From positions 1 to 14,011 of the forward strand of contig CAJUFR010000055.1 of NCBI GenBank assembly GCA_910585525.1: a DNA stretch of 14,011 bases. Direction: 5' to 3'. Position numbers and translations under genes: made by a program. Source of the stretch: an uncultured Angelakisella sp. GTDB taxonomy: Bacteria > Bacillota > Clostridia > Oscillospirales > Ruminococcaceae. This document shows, piece after piece, positions 1 through 7,057 of this stretch (position 1 is its first letter; each line of letters opens with the position of its first letter). Under the pieces are notes generated by a model. The model did no database searches. It was not told the origin of the DNA and worked only from the letters and a program-made list of their open reading frames with translations.

Positions 1-3
1 AAA

Positions 4-31
4 CCACCCAATTCCAAATTGAATTGGGTGG
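4..31. repeat. 11-bp inverted repeat at the window edge
   Basis: The arms CCACCCAATTC (4-14) and GAATTGGGTGG (21-31) are perfect complements around a 6-base loop. On the minus strand the hairpin is followed by TTT at the window edge, so it could be a terminator cut by the window. It could equally be the end of a small repeat element. There is no T-run on the plus side. Confidence 0.5.
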
Positions 32-61
32 CATCTAAAGTGTTGAGGGGTGACATGGCGT

Positions 62-142
62 AGCCGCCAAGGCACGCCCTGCACGGCCTTCGGCCTTACC
101 GGTCGAAGGCCGTTGGTCTGTGCCTGGAGACCTACATATCAT
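62..142. repeat. Palindromic REP-like element, complete copy
   Basis: The core is a long imperfect palindrome. The inner stem pairs 83-95 with 101-113 (13 bp including one G-U, loop TTACC). An outer stem pairs CC(A)AGGCAC at 67-75 with GTGCCTGG at 120-127. The right half, 102-131, recurs exactly at 613-642, and the similarity continues weakly to 142 (8 of the next 11 bases agree). The left half, 62-74 (AGCCGCCAAGGCA), recurs at 13999-14011, where the window ends. The sharing of parts among three sites in one window suggests a dispersed intergenic element. Its family name is unknown to me, and mobility is inference. Confidence 0.6.
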
Positions 143-165
143 GAATATTTTACACCGGGAATAGG

Positions 166-203
166 AAACCCGCTTAAACGCTATGTTTAGGCGGGTTTTT
201 CTG
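166..203 (+). terminator. Rho-independent terminator
   Basis: A 14-bp stem pairs 166-179 with 185-198 (AAACCCGC with GCGGGTTT at its base, one G-U), with loop GCTAT. It is followed by TTTTT and, after CTGTG, a second T-run. The geometry is convincing for plus-strand transcription, yet no plus-strand gene lies between the window edge and this point. It probably ends a transcript entering from the left or one from the REP-like region. Confidence 0.7.
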
Positions 204-251
204 TGTTTTTTAAGGCGATACCCTTTTTGTGCAGTCCTCAAAATGGGAAGC

Positions 252-287
252 AAAAAGGGCCGGGGGATCTCTCCCTCGGTCCCTTTT
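252..287 (-). terminator. Rho-independent terminator of the 49-codon gene
   Basis: Read on the minus strand, a stem of about 15 bp with one bulged base begins AAAAGGG and closes on CCCTTTTT, with a 4-base loop. It starts one base after the TGA of the small minus-strand gene at 289-438, so it is almost certainly that gene's terminator. Confidence 0.75.
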
Positions 288-288
288 A

Positions 289-438
289 TCACTCCTGATC
301 CTTTGCCATAGCGATCTTGTCCAACAGTTCCACGATCTCCTCCAGAGTGTACTCCTTCTTGTCGCCGTTGGTGAAGATCAGACGCAGATCATAAAGCAGC
401 GCCTTTTGCGTGTCCTTCCTCTCTTTTTCCGTCCCCAT
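289..438 (-). CDS. Small hypothetical protein, 49 aa
   Basis: This is an unrecognised small protein, read as MGTEKERKDTQKALLYDLRL followed by a hydrophilic charged remainder ending KIAMAKDQE. Support for a real gene is good. AGGAGG sits 8 bases before the ATG at 438, a -10-like promoter lies upstream, and a strong terminator begins right after the TGA. The product is about one third Lys/Glu/Asp/Arg, has no signal peptide or membrane segment, and its C-terminal half (TLEEIVELLDKIAMAK) should form an amphipathic helix, so it is probably a small soluble helical protein. It sits alone between two copies of a 30-bp repeat, which may mark it as accessory. Function is unknown. It overlaps a doubtful second small ORF (389-541) in another frame. 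Confidence 0.65.
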   Translation of the reverse strand: MGTEKERKDTQKALLYDLRLIFTNGDKKEYTLEEIVELLDKIAMAKDQE

Positions 439-541
439 CCCTTTCACCTCCTTCCGCTAGGTATCGGACCCTCCGTGGTCGTTCTGCTCTTCTGAGGTCT
501 CTTGGGGGCTTTCTGGGGCGTTTCACGTCTGTTGGCGCCAT
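389..541 (-). CDS. Possible 50-aa arginine-rich small ORF
   Basis: An ATG at 541 follows GAGGGTG by about 5 bases and lies roughly 14 bases after the expected transcription start of the 562-567 promoter. The product would begin MAPTDVKRPRKPPRDLRRAE and stay very basic and low in complexity. It overlaps the start of the 49-aa gene by 50 bases in a different frame, and its codons there simply read the other gene's ribosome binding site. It may be a short leader ORF that couples translation to the 49-aa gene, or just leader RNA that happens to be open. No family is recognised. Confidence 0.25.
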   Translation of the reverse strand: MAPTDVKRPRKPPRDLRRAERPRRVRYLAEGGERDGDGKREEGHAKGAAL

Positions 542-561
542 TCTTTCACCCTCTTGATGAT

Positions 562-590
562 ATTATACATCACAAAAATATGATTTACCA
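562..590 (-). promoter_or_regulatory. Probable sigma-A promoter of the small minus-strand unit
   Basis: On the minus strand a perfect -10 box TATAAT (567-562) stands in an island of A/T-rich sequence (about 540-612) within otherwise GC-rich DNA. The best -35 at 17 bp spacing is TGGTAA (590-585), which is weak. Placement about 125 bases before the 49-aa gene fits a leader-containing transcript. Confidence 0.45.
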
Positions 591-612
591 TATATTACTT
601 AAATAAAAATAT

Positions 613-653
613 GTCGAAGGCCGTTGGTCTGTGCCTGGAGACTGAAATATCAT
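613..653. repeat. Partial second copy of the REP-like element (right half)
   Basis: Bases 613-642 are identical, in the same orientation, to 102-131 (GTCGAAGGCC ... CTGGAGAC). The next 11 bases agree at 8 positions with 132-142. The left half of the palindrome is absent here. With the first copy it brackets the small-gene unit at 132-612 as direct repeats. Confidence 0.7.
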
Positions 654-664
654 ATCCGCCACGC

Positions 665-692
665 AAAAAGGACCCGTCCCCCGGTCCTTTTT
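665..692 (-). terminator. Terminator of the six-gene minus-strand operon
   Basis: On the minus strand AAAAAGGACC (692-683) pairs with GGTCCTTTTT (674-665) around an 8-base loop. The stem begins inside the TAA stop codon of the glycosylase gene, and the descending arm supplies the T-run. This closes the operon that starts at the 7023-7052 promoter. Confidence 0.75.
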
Positions 693-1509
693 ACCGCCTC
701 CGCACGTCATAAAACAGCACCTGCTGGGCGATCCCGCCGTAGGGGCGCAGGTACCCCGGCATCCCCTTGGGGTACAGCTCCGCCATGGCACGCTTCATCC
801 AGACGTCCATGGGGATGCACTCCACCCGGGCGAAGCCGAACAGCAGCACGCACTGGGCCACCTTGGGCCCCACCCCTTTCACCTCCAGCAGGCGCTTTTC
901 CGCCTCCGGGGTGGGGAGGGCCGCCACCTCCTCCAGGTCCAGGCGGCGGTCCGACACCCGGCGGGCGGCGTCCAGGATGTACTCTGCCCGCCATCCCGCC
1001 CGGATGGGGGCCAGGTCCTCCTCGGCCAGGGGGGCCAGCGCCTCCGGGGCGGGGAAGGCCCGGAGACCGGTCCCCTCCACCGCCTCCCCCCAGCCCTGGC
1101 AGAGCCGCTCCACGATGCCGCGGATGCGGGGGATGTTGTTGTTGGCGCTGAGGATAAAGGTGCAAAGGGCCTCCCAGGGGTCCTGGCGGAGCACCCGGAT
1201 GCCGGGGCACCGCTCCAACGCCGCCCTCAAAGGGGGGTTCCGGCGGAACCGCTCCCAGATGGCGGGGTAGTCCCGGTCCAGGTCAAGATAGTTCCGCCAG
1301 AATGCGGCATCCTCCCCGCCGGGGCCGGAGAGGAACAGGTCCTCCCCCCGGGCCTCCAGCCGGAGGTACCGGCCCCCGGCCACCCCCTCCCAGCTGCCGT
1401 CCTCCAGGGGGCGCCAGCGGAAGGCCTGGCCCCCGTCCAGGGTGGCGGGAAGGGAAAGTCCCCTGGCCCCGCCGGGCAGGCGGAGGGCCTCGGTGGTCAT
1501 CGTCGCCAT
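691..1509 (-). CDS. ogg: 8-oxoguanine DNA glycosylase, OGG family
   Basis: A base-excision repair enzyme expected to remove 8-oxoguanine and cut the abasic strand. At 272 aa it matches the bacterial OGG family, which has an N-terminal OGG domain (roughly residues 10-110) before the helix-hairpin-helix GPD fold. Landmarks are SANNNIPRIRG (121-131), like the NNN motif of human OGG1, and the hairpin with GVGPKVAQC, where Lys216 aligns with the Schiff-base lysine (K249 in human OGG1). Asp235 in PMDVW aligns with the catalytic aspartate (D268). The ATG at 1509 follows a GAGGGG-type site and lies 12 bases after the DHHW gene stop, so it is the last gene of the operon. An ATG at codon 4 is a possible alternative start. 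Its link to the surface-modification genes upstream looks positional rather than functional. Confidence 0.92.
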   Translation of the reverse strand: MATMTTEALRLPGGARGLSLPATLDGGQAFRWRPLEDGSWEGVAGGRYLRLEARGEDLFLSGPGGEDAAFWRNYLDLDRDYPAIWERFRRNPPLRAALERCPGIRVLRQDPWEALCTFILSANNNIPRIRGIVERLCQGWGEAVEGTGLRAFPAPEALAPLAEEDLAPIRAGWRAEYILDAARRVSDRRLDLEEVAALPTPEAEKRLLEVKGVGPKVAQCVLLFGFARVECIPMDVWMKRAMAELYPKGMPGYLRPYGGIAQQVLFYDVRRR

Positions 1510-1521
1510 GGCCGCCCCCCC

Positions 1522-2778
1522 TCAGTAGGTGATCCGGGAGAGGTTCTTATCCCCCTGGAAGGTGTCGAAGTTGTACAGCACCAGCACGTCCTGGAACTGG
1601 TTCTCCGCCACCACCTCGCTGACCTTGAAGGTCATGTTCCGCAGGTCGGCCACCCACACCTCGTCGTAGCTGTAGGTGAGGAAGGGGGCGAAGCAGTTGC
1701 CGTAGCTGTCCTTGATGAGCAGCACCCGGCTGGTCTCCCCCTCCCGCTTCCCCTTGTTGTTGCCGGCGCGGAGGATGGTGATGCCGTTGTTGCCGTACAA
1801 AAAGGCGGCGTATTTGTCCCGGGTGGCGAACTTCTCGGTCTGGTAGATGCCGGTGACCGGGACGGTGGAGCCGTCGCTCTGCAACACCTCGGTCCTGCCG
1901 TCGATGGTCACCTGGTCCACCGGGATATCGTACCACACCAGGGTGTCGGGGACGGCGTTAAAGTTCTTGCTCTTGTTGTAGTAGGTGCCCAGGAAGCCGG
2001 CCTCCTCCCGGCGGCAGGGGGCCAGTTCCTCCAGGGTGGCGAAGGGCAGCCCCCGGGACTGGCAGTAGGCCCGGTACCCCACCCAGGCCCCCTCGGTGGT
2101 CCAGTGGTGGTCGTTGCGGTAGTAGACCTGACGCTCCCCCGCCGCCTGGGCAAGGGGGGGCAGAAGGTCCAGGACCCCGGCGCTGTCCCGGAGGGCGTCC
2201 TGGATCTCCCCGATGGCCCGCTTCTGGTCCACGTTGGGCAGGAAGCCCGGCTGGTAGCCGGTGAGGACGCCGTAGGAGTTGGGGACGATGGCCACCGTCA
2301 CATGGCCGTCGTAGTTTTCCGCGAATTCGGTGAGGAAGCCGATGTTCCGGGCCACCTGGGCCTCGTTCACCGCCGCCAGGCTGGCGGTATCCTCCCCGTC
2401 CCCGCCGAAGCCGGTGCCGTTGGGGCGGTCCTCCGCCATCCCGCCGGGGAGCAGCTTGTTGAAGATATAGTGGTCCTTGCCGTACACCACCCCGTTGTTC
2501 TCGGTCTTGCCCAGGGCGGATTCAAACACCGACTTCAGGGTGATCCACCCGTCCCGCCAAACGAACTGGTCGTTGATGTAAGCCTCGTAGTTTTTGCTGT
2601 ACTCGTTTTTCCAAAGGGCGGCCAGGGAGAAAGCGGGCTTCTGCTTCAGCTTCCGGTTCTCCAACTCGCTGTAGGGGTTGCTGGTGTAACAGATATCCAG
2701 CAGGAACAGCCCGCCCATCAGCAGCGCGAAGCCCCAAAGGAGGGGATATCCCGCGAACCAGCTTCTGATCTTTTTCAT
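1522..2778 (-). CDS. DHHW-family (AlgX/AlgJ-like SGNH-type) protein, membrane-anchored
   Basis: The likely extracytoplasmic partner of the MBOAT protein encoded just upstream. Such partners take an acyl group moved across the membrane and transfer it to a surface polymer. A short basic N terminus and one hydrophobic segment (about residues 10-30) predict a membrane anchor with the rest outside. In the numbering from the ATG at 2796, the DHHW motif is at 229-232 (RNDHHWTTEG) and a Ser-containing block IKDSYGN at 362-367 fits an SGNH nucleophile; subtract 6 for the start used here. I chose the ATG at 2778 because AGGAGG (2785-2790) lies 6 bases before it, inside the reading frame of the earlier ATG. 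This gives 418 aa. The upstream MBOAT gene ends 25 bases earlier. The polymer acted on is unknown, and the acyl group is probably acetyl by family. Confidence 0.85.
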   Translation of the reverse strand: MKKIRSWFAGYPLLWGFALLMGGLFLLDICYTSNPYSELENRKLKQKPAFSLAALWKNEYSKNYEAYINDQFVWRDGWITLKSVFESALGKTENNGVVYGKDHYIFNKLLPGGMAEDRPNGTGFGGDGEDTASLAAVNEAQVARNIGFLTEFAENYDGHVTVAIVPNSYGVLTGYQPGFLPNVDQKRAIGEIQDALRDSAGVLDLLPPLAQAAGERQVYYRNDHHWTTEGAWVGYRAYCQSRGLPFATLEELAPCRREEAGFLGTYYNKSKNFNAVPDTLVWYDIPVDQVTIDGRTEVLQSDGSTVPVTGIYQTEKFATRDKYAAFLYGNNGITILRAGNNKGKREGETSRVLLIKDSYGNCFAPFLTYSYDEVWVADLRNMTFKVSEVVAENQFQDVLVLYNFDTFQGDKNLSRITY

Positions 2779-2803
2779 CTTCATCCTCCTATCCATGTTT
2801 ATC

Positions 2804-4183
2804 CTAGAACCGGAAGTAGAGGAAGGGGTTGTAGGTGGCGTCCTCCAGGTAGGCGATGCTGGCGATCAGCACCACCCCCAGGGCCAGGTTTTTCGCCATC
2901 CCGCCCCGTTCCCCCCATCTGGCCTCCCATTTTGCCAGCAGGGGTGTGGAAAGGAACCCGGCCAGCAGGAAGGTGACCCCGTAGTTGCGCAGGTAGTAGA
3001 GCCACTCGGTGCCGGGGCGGAAGGAGAACATGGCGGCAAGGAACCGCCCCAGGGCGGCAAAGTCGGTGATGGCGAAGATAGCCCAGCTGACCACCACCAG
3101 GAACAGGAGATAGAGGTGCCCCAGCACCCGGGTCTTTTCCAGCCGGGGGCGGAGGAAGGCTTTCTCCAGCACCAGAAAGACGAAGAAGTAAAGCCCCCAC
3201 AGGACGAAGTTCCAGCTTGCCCCGTGCCACAGCCCGGTGGCGGCCCACACCACAAAGAGGTTAAAGACCTGCCGGGGGAAGCTGCACCGGTTGCCCCCCA
3301 GGGGGATATACAGGTACTCCCGGAACCAGGAGCCCAGGGTCATGTGCCACCGGCGCCAGAACTCGGTGACGCTTTTGGCGATGTAGGGGTCGTCGAAGTT
3401 CCGGGGGAACCGGAACCCCAGCATCCGCCCCAGGCCGATGGCCATTTGGGAGTAGCCGGAAAAGTCGAAGTAGATCTGGAAGGTGTAGGCCAGTATCCCC
3501 AGCCAGGCCAGGGGGGTGGAGATGACCTCAAAGTTCATAGCCGAGACCTCGGTCCACAGCGCCCCGATGTTGTTGGCGATCAGCACCTTCCGCCCCAGCC
3601 CCCGGATGAAGATGTCGATCCCCTCCTGGACGCCGTCCAGGGTGATGACACGGCTCTTCAGTTCCCTGTTCACGTCGGTGTACCGGACGATGGGCCCGGC
3701 GATCAGCTGGGGGAACAGCACCACAAAGGCGCCGAAGTCCACGATGTTCCGCTCCGCCGGCACCTTGCCCCGGTAGACGTCGATGGTGTAGGACATGGTC
3801 TGGAAGGTGTAGAAGCTGATGCCCAGGGGCAGGGTGAGGGAGAGGGGGGGGAAGGAGAGCCCCGTCACCGCCCCCAGGTTCAGCAGCAGGAAGTTGGTGT
3901 ACTTAAAAAAGCCCAGCATCCCCAGGTTGAACACCACCGAAAGGGTCAGGAAGGCCCGGCAGGCCCCCTTGCTCTGCCGGTGCTTTTCGATGCCGTTGCT
4001 GGCGATAAAGTCCACCAGGATGGAGGCGATCATAATGGGGAAGTACCGCACCTCCCCCCAGGAGTAGAATACCAGGCTCTCCACCAGCAGCACCAGGTTT
4101 TTGTACCGGCGGGGGGCGATGTAATAGACCAGCATGGCGATGGGGAAGAAGCGGAACAGGAACAGGATACTGCTGAATACCAT
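2804..4183 (-). CDS. MBOAT family O-acyltransferase (AlgI/PatA/DltB-like)
   Basis: A polytopic membrane enzyme predicted to pass an acyl group, usually acetyl, across the cytoplasmic membrane for O-acylation of a surface polysaccharide or peptidoglycan. At 459 aa with many hydrophobic segments it has the usual AlgI length. Visible signatures are FPQLIAGPIVRY (157-168), FDFSGYSQMAIG (239-250), the block with WRRWHMTLGSWF (276-287), and GLWHGASWNF (317-326), where His320 is the expected catalytic histidine. AGGAGG sits 8 bases before the ATG. It follows the DUF362 gene by 38 bases and precedes its DHHW partner, the pairing typical of these systems in Firmicutes. Substrate cannot be told from sequence; teichoic acid D-alanylation is unlikely because no other dlt gene is present. 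Confidence 0.92.
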   Translation of the reverse strand: MVFSSILFLFRFFPIAMLVYYIAPRRYKNLVLLVESLVFYSWGEVRYFPIMIASILVDFIASNGIEKHRQSKGACRAFLTLSVVFNLGMLGFFKYTNFLLLNLGAVTGLSFPPLSLTLPLGISFYTFQTMSYTIDVYRGKVPAERNIVDFGAFVVLFPQLIAGPIVRYTDVNRELKSRVITLDGVQEGIDIFIRGLGRKVLIANNIGALWTEVSAMNFEVISTPLAWLGILAYTFQIYFDFSGYSQMAIGLGRMLGFRFPRNFDDPYIAKSVTEFWRRWHMTLGSWFREYLYIPLGGNRCSFPRQVFNLFVVWAATGLWHGASWNFVLWGLYFFVFLVLEKAFLRPRLEKTRVLGHLYLLFLVVVSWAIFAITDFAALGRFLAAMFSFRPGTEWLYYLRNYGVTFLLAGFLSTPLLAKWEARWGERGGMAKNLALGVVLIASIAYLEDATYNPFLYFRF

Positions 4184-4221
4184 GAAAGGGACCTCCTAAA
4201 TATCGGGTTCCACCCGGTAGT

Positions 4222-5340
4222 TTACCCAAAAAACACCCGTTTCGCGCCGATGGCCTTTACCGGGCACATCTCCTGGCAGCAGAAGCAGGAGATACAGTTT
4301 TTCAGATCGATGGACGCCTTTCCCCCTTGGATCTGGATCACCTGCCGGGGGCAGCTTTCGGCGCAGCGGCCGCAGCCCACGCAGAGGGCGGCGGCCACCT
4401 GGGGCTTGGGACGGAACAGCCCCCCCGCCAGCGCCTTGGCCGGGCGCCGGAGAAAGCCGGGGAGGCGGTCGGTAAAGTCGGCGCTCTGGCTTTTGGGCCG
4501 GGTAAAGGGGGCGATCTCCCCCAGGGGGTCCCCGGTCAAAAGGGGGGCCTCCTCCACCAGCCCCCGCTCCCTGGCCTGGCGGAGCATGGGGACGCCGTCG
4601 GGGGGGATGCCCATGACCCTTTCCGCCAGGAACCAGTCCAGGGTGTAGATGTCCCGGCTGGCGAAGGTGTAGCCCAGCTGGCGGACCGTCCCCCCCGCCG
4701 GGCCGTCCCCCTCCATCCCCGTCACCCCGTCGGCCAGGGTGACGGCGGGGGCCACCAGCTCCGCCAGGTCCAGCAGCATCCCGGCGAACTCCCGCCAGCC
4801 GGGGCAGCGGCAGTGCAGCGCCGGCTTCTCCAGCCCCGGCACCGCCCCGAAGAGGTTCTTCACCCCCAGGGAGACCACCGTCATCCCGTGGGTCTTGACC
4901 TTGGGCAGGTTGATGATCAGGTCCGCCTGCCGGACGGGACGGATGATATCGAACCGGCGGCAGACCCTGCCCCGGGGCTGCTCCACCGGCTCCGACCCGG
5001 TGTCAAGGTTCAGGGCGGCCCCCTCCAGCCGGTCCATGCCGCTGGCGGCGTAGACCGCCCGGAGCCGGGACTCGTTGTACAGCCCCCCGGGGCTGTCCGC
5101 CAGGGTGATGTCCTCCACCCCCCGCTCCCGCAGCCAATCGATCACCGCCTGGACCAGGGCGGGGTGGGTGGTCACCCCCTGCTCCGGCCGCCGGGCGGCC
5201 AGGAGGTTTGGTTTTAACAGCACCTTCATCCCGGGGAAGAGGTCCTTTTCCACCTCCAGGGCGGCAAAATGGGCCGCCACCGCCGCCTTCATCCCGGCGG
5301 GGGCGTAGCTGTCCGTTTTCTGTATCGAGATCAAACTCAT
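4222..5340 (-). CDS. DUF362 domain protein with C-terminal 2x[4Fe-4S] ferredoxin domain
   Basis: An iron-sulfur protein of unknown biochemical role. Residues 1 to about 290 look like a DUF362 domain (LLKPNLL near 41-47, a HGMTVVSLGVKNLFG stretch at 151-165). The C terminus carries two ferredoxin motifs, CxxCxxCxxxC with Cys 320, 323, 326, 330 followed by Pro, and Cys 349, 352, 355, 359 followed by Pro. This is enough for two 4Fe-4S clusters and electron transfer. There is no signal peptide, so it is cytoplasmic. The ATG overlaps the aminotransferase stop as ATGA (4 bp) with GGAGGGG just before it, so translation is coupled to the aminotransferase. Proteins of this family are often annotated only as DUF362 or Fe-S cluster proteins; I do not infer a substrate. 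Confidence 0.88.
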   Translation of the reverse strand: MSLISIQKTDSYAPAGMKAAVAAHFAALEVEKDLFPGMKVLLKPNLLAARRPEQGVTTHPALVQAVIDWLRERGVEDITLADSPGGLYNESRLRAVYAASGMDRLEGAALNLDTGSEPVEQPRGRVCRRFDIIRPVRQADLIINLPKVKTHGMTVVSLGVKNLFGAVPGLEKPALHCRCPGWREFAGMLLDLAELVAPAVTLADGVTGMEGDGPAGGTVRQLGYTFASRDIYTLDWFLAERVMGIPPDGVPMLRQARERGLVEEAPLLTGDPLGEIAPFTRPKSQSADFTDRLPGFLRRPAKALAGGLFRPKPQVAAALCVGCGRCAESCPRQVIQIQGGKASIDLKNCISCFCCQEMCPVKAIGAKRVFFG

Positions 5341-6500
5341 CCCAGCCCCTCCACGAACACCTGGATACGGCGCAGCGCCTCGATGAGGTGGTCCACGCTG
5401 TAGGAATAGGAGATGCGCACATGCCCCTCCCCGCTCTCCCCAAAGGCGCCCCCGGGGACCACGGCCACCTTCTGCTCCCGGAGCAGCCGTTCACAGAATT
5501 CCTCCGACCCAAGGCCGGTGGAGCGGATGGAGGGAAAGACATAGAAGGCCCCCAGGGGGTCGGCGCAGGCAAGGCCCATCTGGTTGAGGCTGGAGACCAT
5601 CAGCCCCCGGCGCATGCCGAACTGCACCGCCATCCGCTGTATCTCGCCGTCACAGTTCCTCATGGCCTCGATGGCGGCGTACTGGCTGGTGGTGGGGGCG
5701 CACATGATGGCGAACTGGTGCAGCTTGGTCATCACCCGGATCACCTCCTCCGGCCCGGCGGCGTACCCCAGCCGCCAGCCGGTCATGGCGTAGGCCTTGG
5801 AAAAACCGTTCACCACCACCGTCCGCTCCGCCATCCCCGGCAGGGAGGCGATGGAGACATGCCGCCCCTCAAAGGTGAGCTCGGCGTAGATCTCGTCGGA
5901 GAGCACCAGGATATCATGCTGCCGCAGCACCCGGGCGATGGCCTCCAGGTGCTCCCGCTTCATGATGGCCCCGGTGGGGTTGTTGGGGTAGGGCAGCACC
6001 AGCACCTTGGTCCGGGGGGTGATGGCCGCCTCCAGCGCCTCCGGGGTCAGGCGGAAGCCCTCCTCCGGCCGGGTGACGATGGGCACCGGCACGCCCCCCG
6101 CCAGCCGGGTGATGGGGTCGTAGCAGACGAAGCAGGGCTCGGGGATCAGCACCTGGTCCCCCGGGTCCAGGCAGGCCCGGATGCAGAGGTCGATGGCCTC
6201 GCTCCCCCCCACCGTCACCAGCACCTGGTTTTCGTCGTAGCAAAGGTCGAACCGCCGGGCCAGGTAGGCGGCGATCTGGCGGCGCAGTTCCAGCAGGCCG
6301 GCGTTGGCGGTGTACCAGGTGCGGCCCTTTTCCAGCGATTCCACCCCCGCCCGGCGGATGGCGTAGGGGGTCTTGAAGTCCGGCTCCCCCACCCCCAGGG
6401 AGATGACCCCCTCCATGGTGGCGGCAAGGTCGAAGAACTTTCGGATGCCGGAGGGCTTTAACTCCCGGGCGGTGCGGGAGAGCAGGGTGGCGTAGTCCAT
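5337..6500 (-). CDS. Pyridoxal-phosphate aminotransferase, class I/II
   Basis: A fold-type I PLP enzyme, 387 aa, which moves an amino group from an amino acid to a 2-oxo acid. Visible PLP-site features are YPNNPTG (171-177, Asn174 contacting the cofactor), SDEIYAEL (201-208, Asp202 and Tyr205), and NGFSKAYAMTGWRLGY (231-246), where Lys235 should form the Schiff base. Arg363 in VRISYS is the expected carboxylate-binding arginine. The start overlaps the Lrp gene stop by one base (TGATG) with GGGAGGG upstream, and the stop overlaps the next start, so the three genes are translationally coupled. An Lrp regulator next to an aspartate/alanine-type aminotransferase is a common Firmicutes arrangement. 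Specificity (Asp, Ala, aromatic) cannot be fixed by eye. Confidence 0.93.
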   Translation of the reverse strand: MDYATLLSRTARELKPSGIRKFFDLAATMEGVISLGVGEPDFKTPYAIRRAGVESLEKGRTWYTANAGLLELRRQIAAYLARRFDLCYDENQVLVTVGGSEAIDLCIRACLDPGDQVLIPEPCFVCYDPITRLAGGVPVPIVTRPEEGFRLTPEALEAAITPRTKVLVLPYPNNPTGAIMKREHLEAIARVLRQHDILVLSDEIYAELTFEGRHVSIASLPGMAERTVVVNGFSKAYAMTGWRLGYAAGPEEVIRVMTKLHQFAIMCAPTTSQYAAIEAMRNCDGEIQRMAVQFGMRRGLMVSSLNQMGLACADPLGAFYVFPSIRSTGLGSEEFCERLLREQKVAVVPGGAFGESGEGHVRISYSYSVDHLIEALRRIQVFVEGLG

Positions 6501-6973
6501 CAGGCGCCCTCCCTTTCATCCTGTTCCTGGCCGCAGGTCATGATGCCCCCCTGCTTGTAGCTGCGCAGCACGAAGTGGGTGGCGGTGGAGACCACCGAAT
6601 CCAGGGGGGCCAGCCGCTGGGCCACGAACATGGCCACGTCCTGGAGGCTCTTGCCGGTGACGGTAAGGCCCAGGTCGTAGCCGCCGCTCATCAGTTCCAC
6701 CGATTCCACCTCGTCGAACTGGGCGATGGTGCTGGCGATCTCGTCAAAGCCCATACCGCTTTTGGGGGTGACCTTCAGTTCGATGCGGGCGGTGCAGAAG
6801 TCCCTTCCCGCCTTGTCCCAGTCCACCACCGCCTTGTAGCCCCGGATGACCCCCTCCGACTGGAGGGCGGCCAGGCGCTTCTCCACCTCCTGGGGGGTGG
6901 AGCCGGTCATGGCGGCCAGCTGCTGGCTGGTGAGGCGGGCGTTGTCGGCTAAGATCTGAACGAGCTGGTCCAT
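6500..6973 (-). CDS. Lrp/AsnC family transcriptional regulator
   Basis: First gene of the minus-strand operon, 157 aa, the normal Lrp/AsnC length. Residues 1-50 form the winged helix-turn-helix (DNARLTSQQLAAMTGSTPQE, then VEKRLAALQSEGVIRGYKAVV). Residues about 60-135 are the RAM-type ligand domain, with SGGYDLGLTV (96-105) in the place of the family's G-x-YD signature. It probably senses an amino acid and controls its own operon; the coupled aminotransferase supports an amino-acid signal. AGGAGG (6983-6988) is 9 bases before the ATG. The neighbouring divergent promoter suggests it may also control the sugar kinase, which is inference. Confidence 0.93.
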   Translation of the reverse strand: MDQLVQILADNARLTSQQLAAMTGSTPQEVEKRLAALQSEGVIRGYKAVVDWDKAGRDFCTARIELKVTPKSGMGFDEIASTIAQFDEVESVELMSGGYDLGLTVTGKSLQDVAMFVAQRLAPLDSVVSTATHFVLRSYKQGGIMTCGQEQDEREGA

Positions 6974-7022
6974 GGTCTTTGTCCTCCTTTTGGGGGTGAT
7001 ATTTTGGTTTTGCAGGCTCCTT

Positions 7023-7052
7023 ATTGTAGCATATCCTGGGGGCGGCTTGCAA
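7023..7052 (-). promoter_or_regulatory. Sigma-A promoter of the Lrp operon
   Basis: On the minus strand, -35 TTGCAA (7052-7047), an 18-bp spacer and -10 TACAAT (7028-7023), preceded by TGC, so an extended -10. It lies about 50 bases before the Lrp ATG. The -35 is centred in the palindrome CTTGCAAG, a possible but untested operator half. Confidence 0.65.
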
Positions 7053-7057
7053 GTTCA

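Noticed and set aside
35..292. Minus-strand 85-codon open frame at the left edge
   Set aside because: It reads through the terminator at 166-203 and the REP-like palindrome, has no ribosome binding site, and starts inside the terminator of the 49-aa gene.
2779..2796. Upstream ATG for the DHHW gene at 2796
   Set aside because: It lacks a good ribosome binding site, and AGGAGG lies inside the six extra codons at the right distance from the ATG at 2778. It is kept only as an alternative.
2795..4648. Plus-strand open frame of 617 codons
   Set aside because: It lies antisense to the MBOAT and DHHW genes and spans two real genes and their junction. Its product is low-complexity Gly/His/Pro/Gln sequence of the kind GC-rich antisense frames give, and there is no ribosome binding site.
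3000..5300. Teichoic acid D-alanylation (dlt) operon
   Set aside because: The MBOAT protein resembles DltB, but dltA, dltC and dltD are absent and the partner is a DHHW-type protein.
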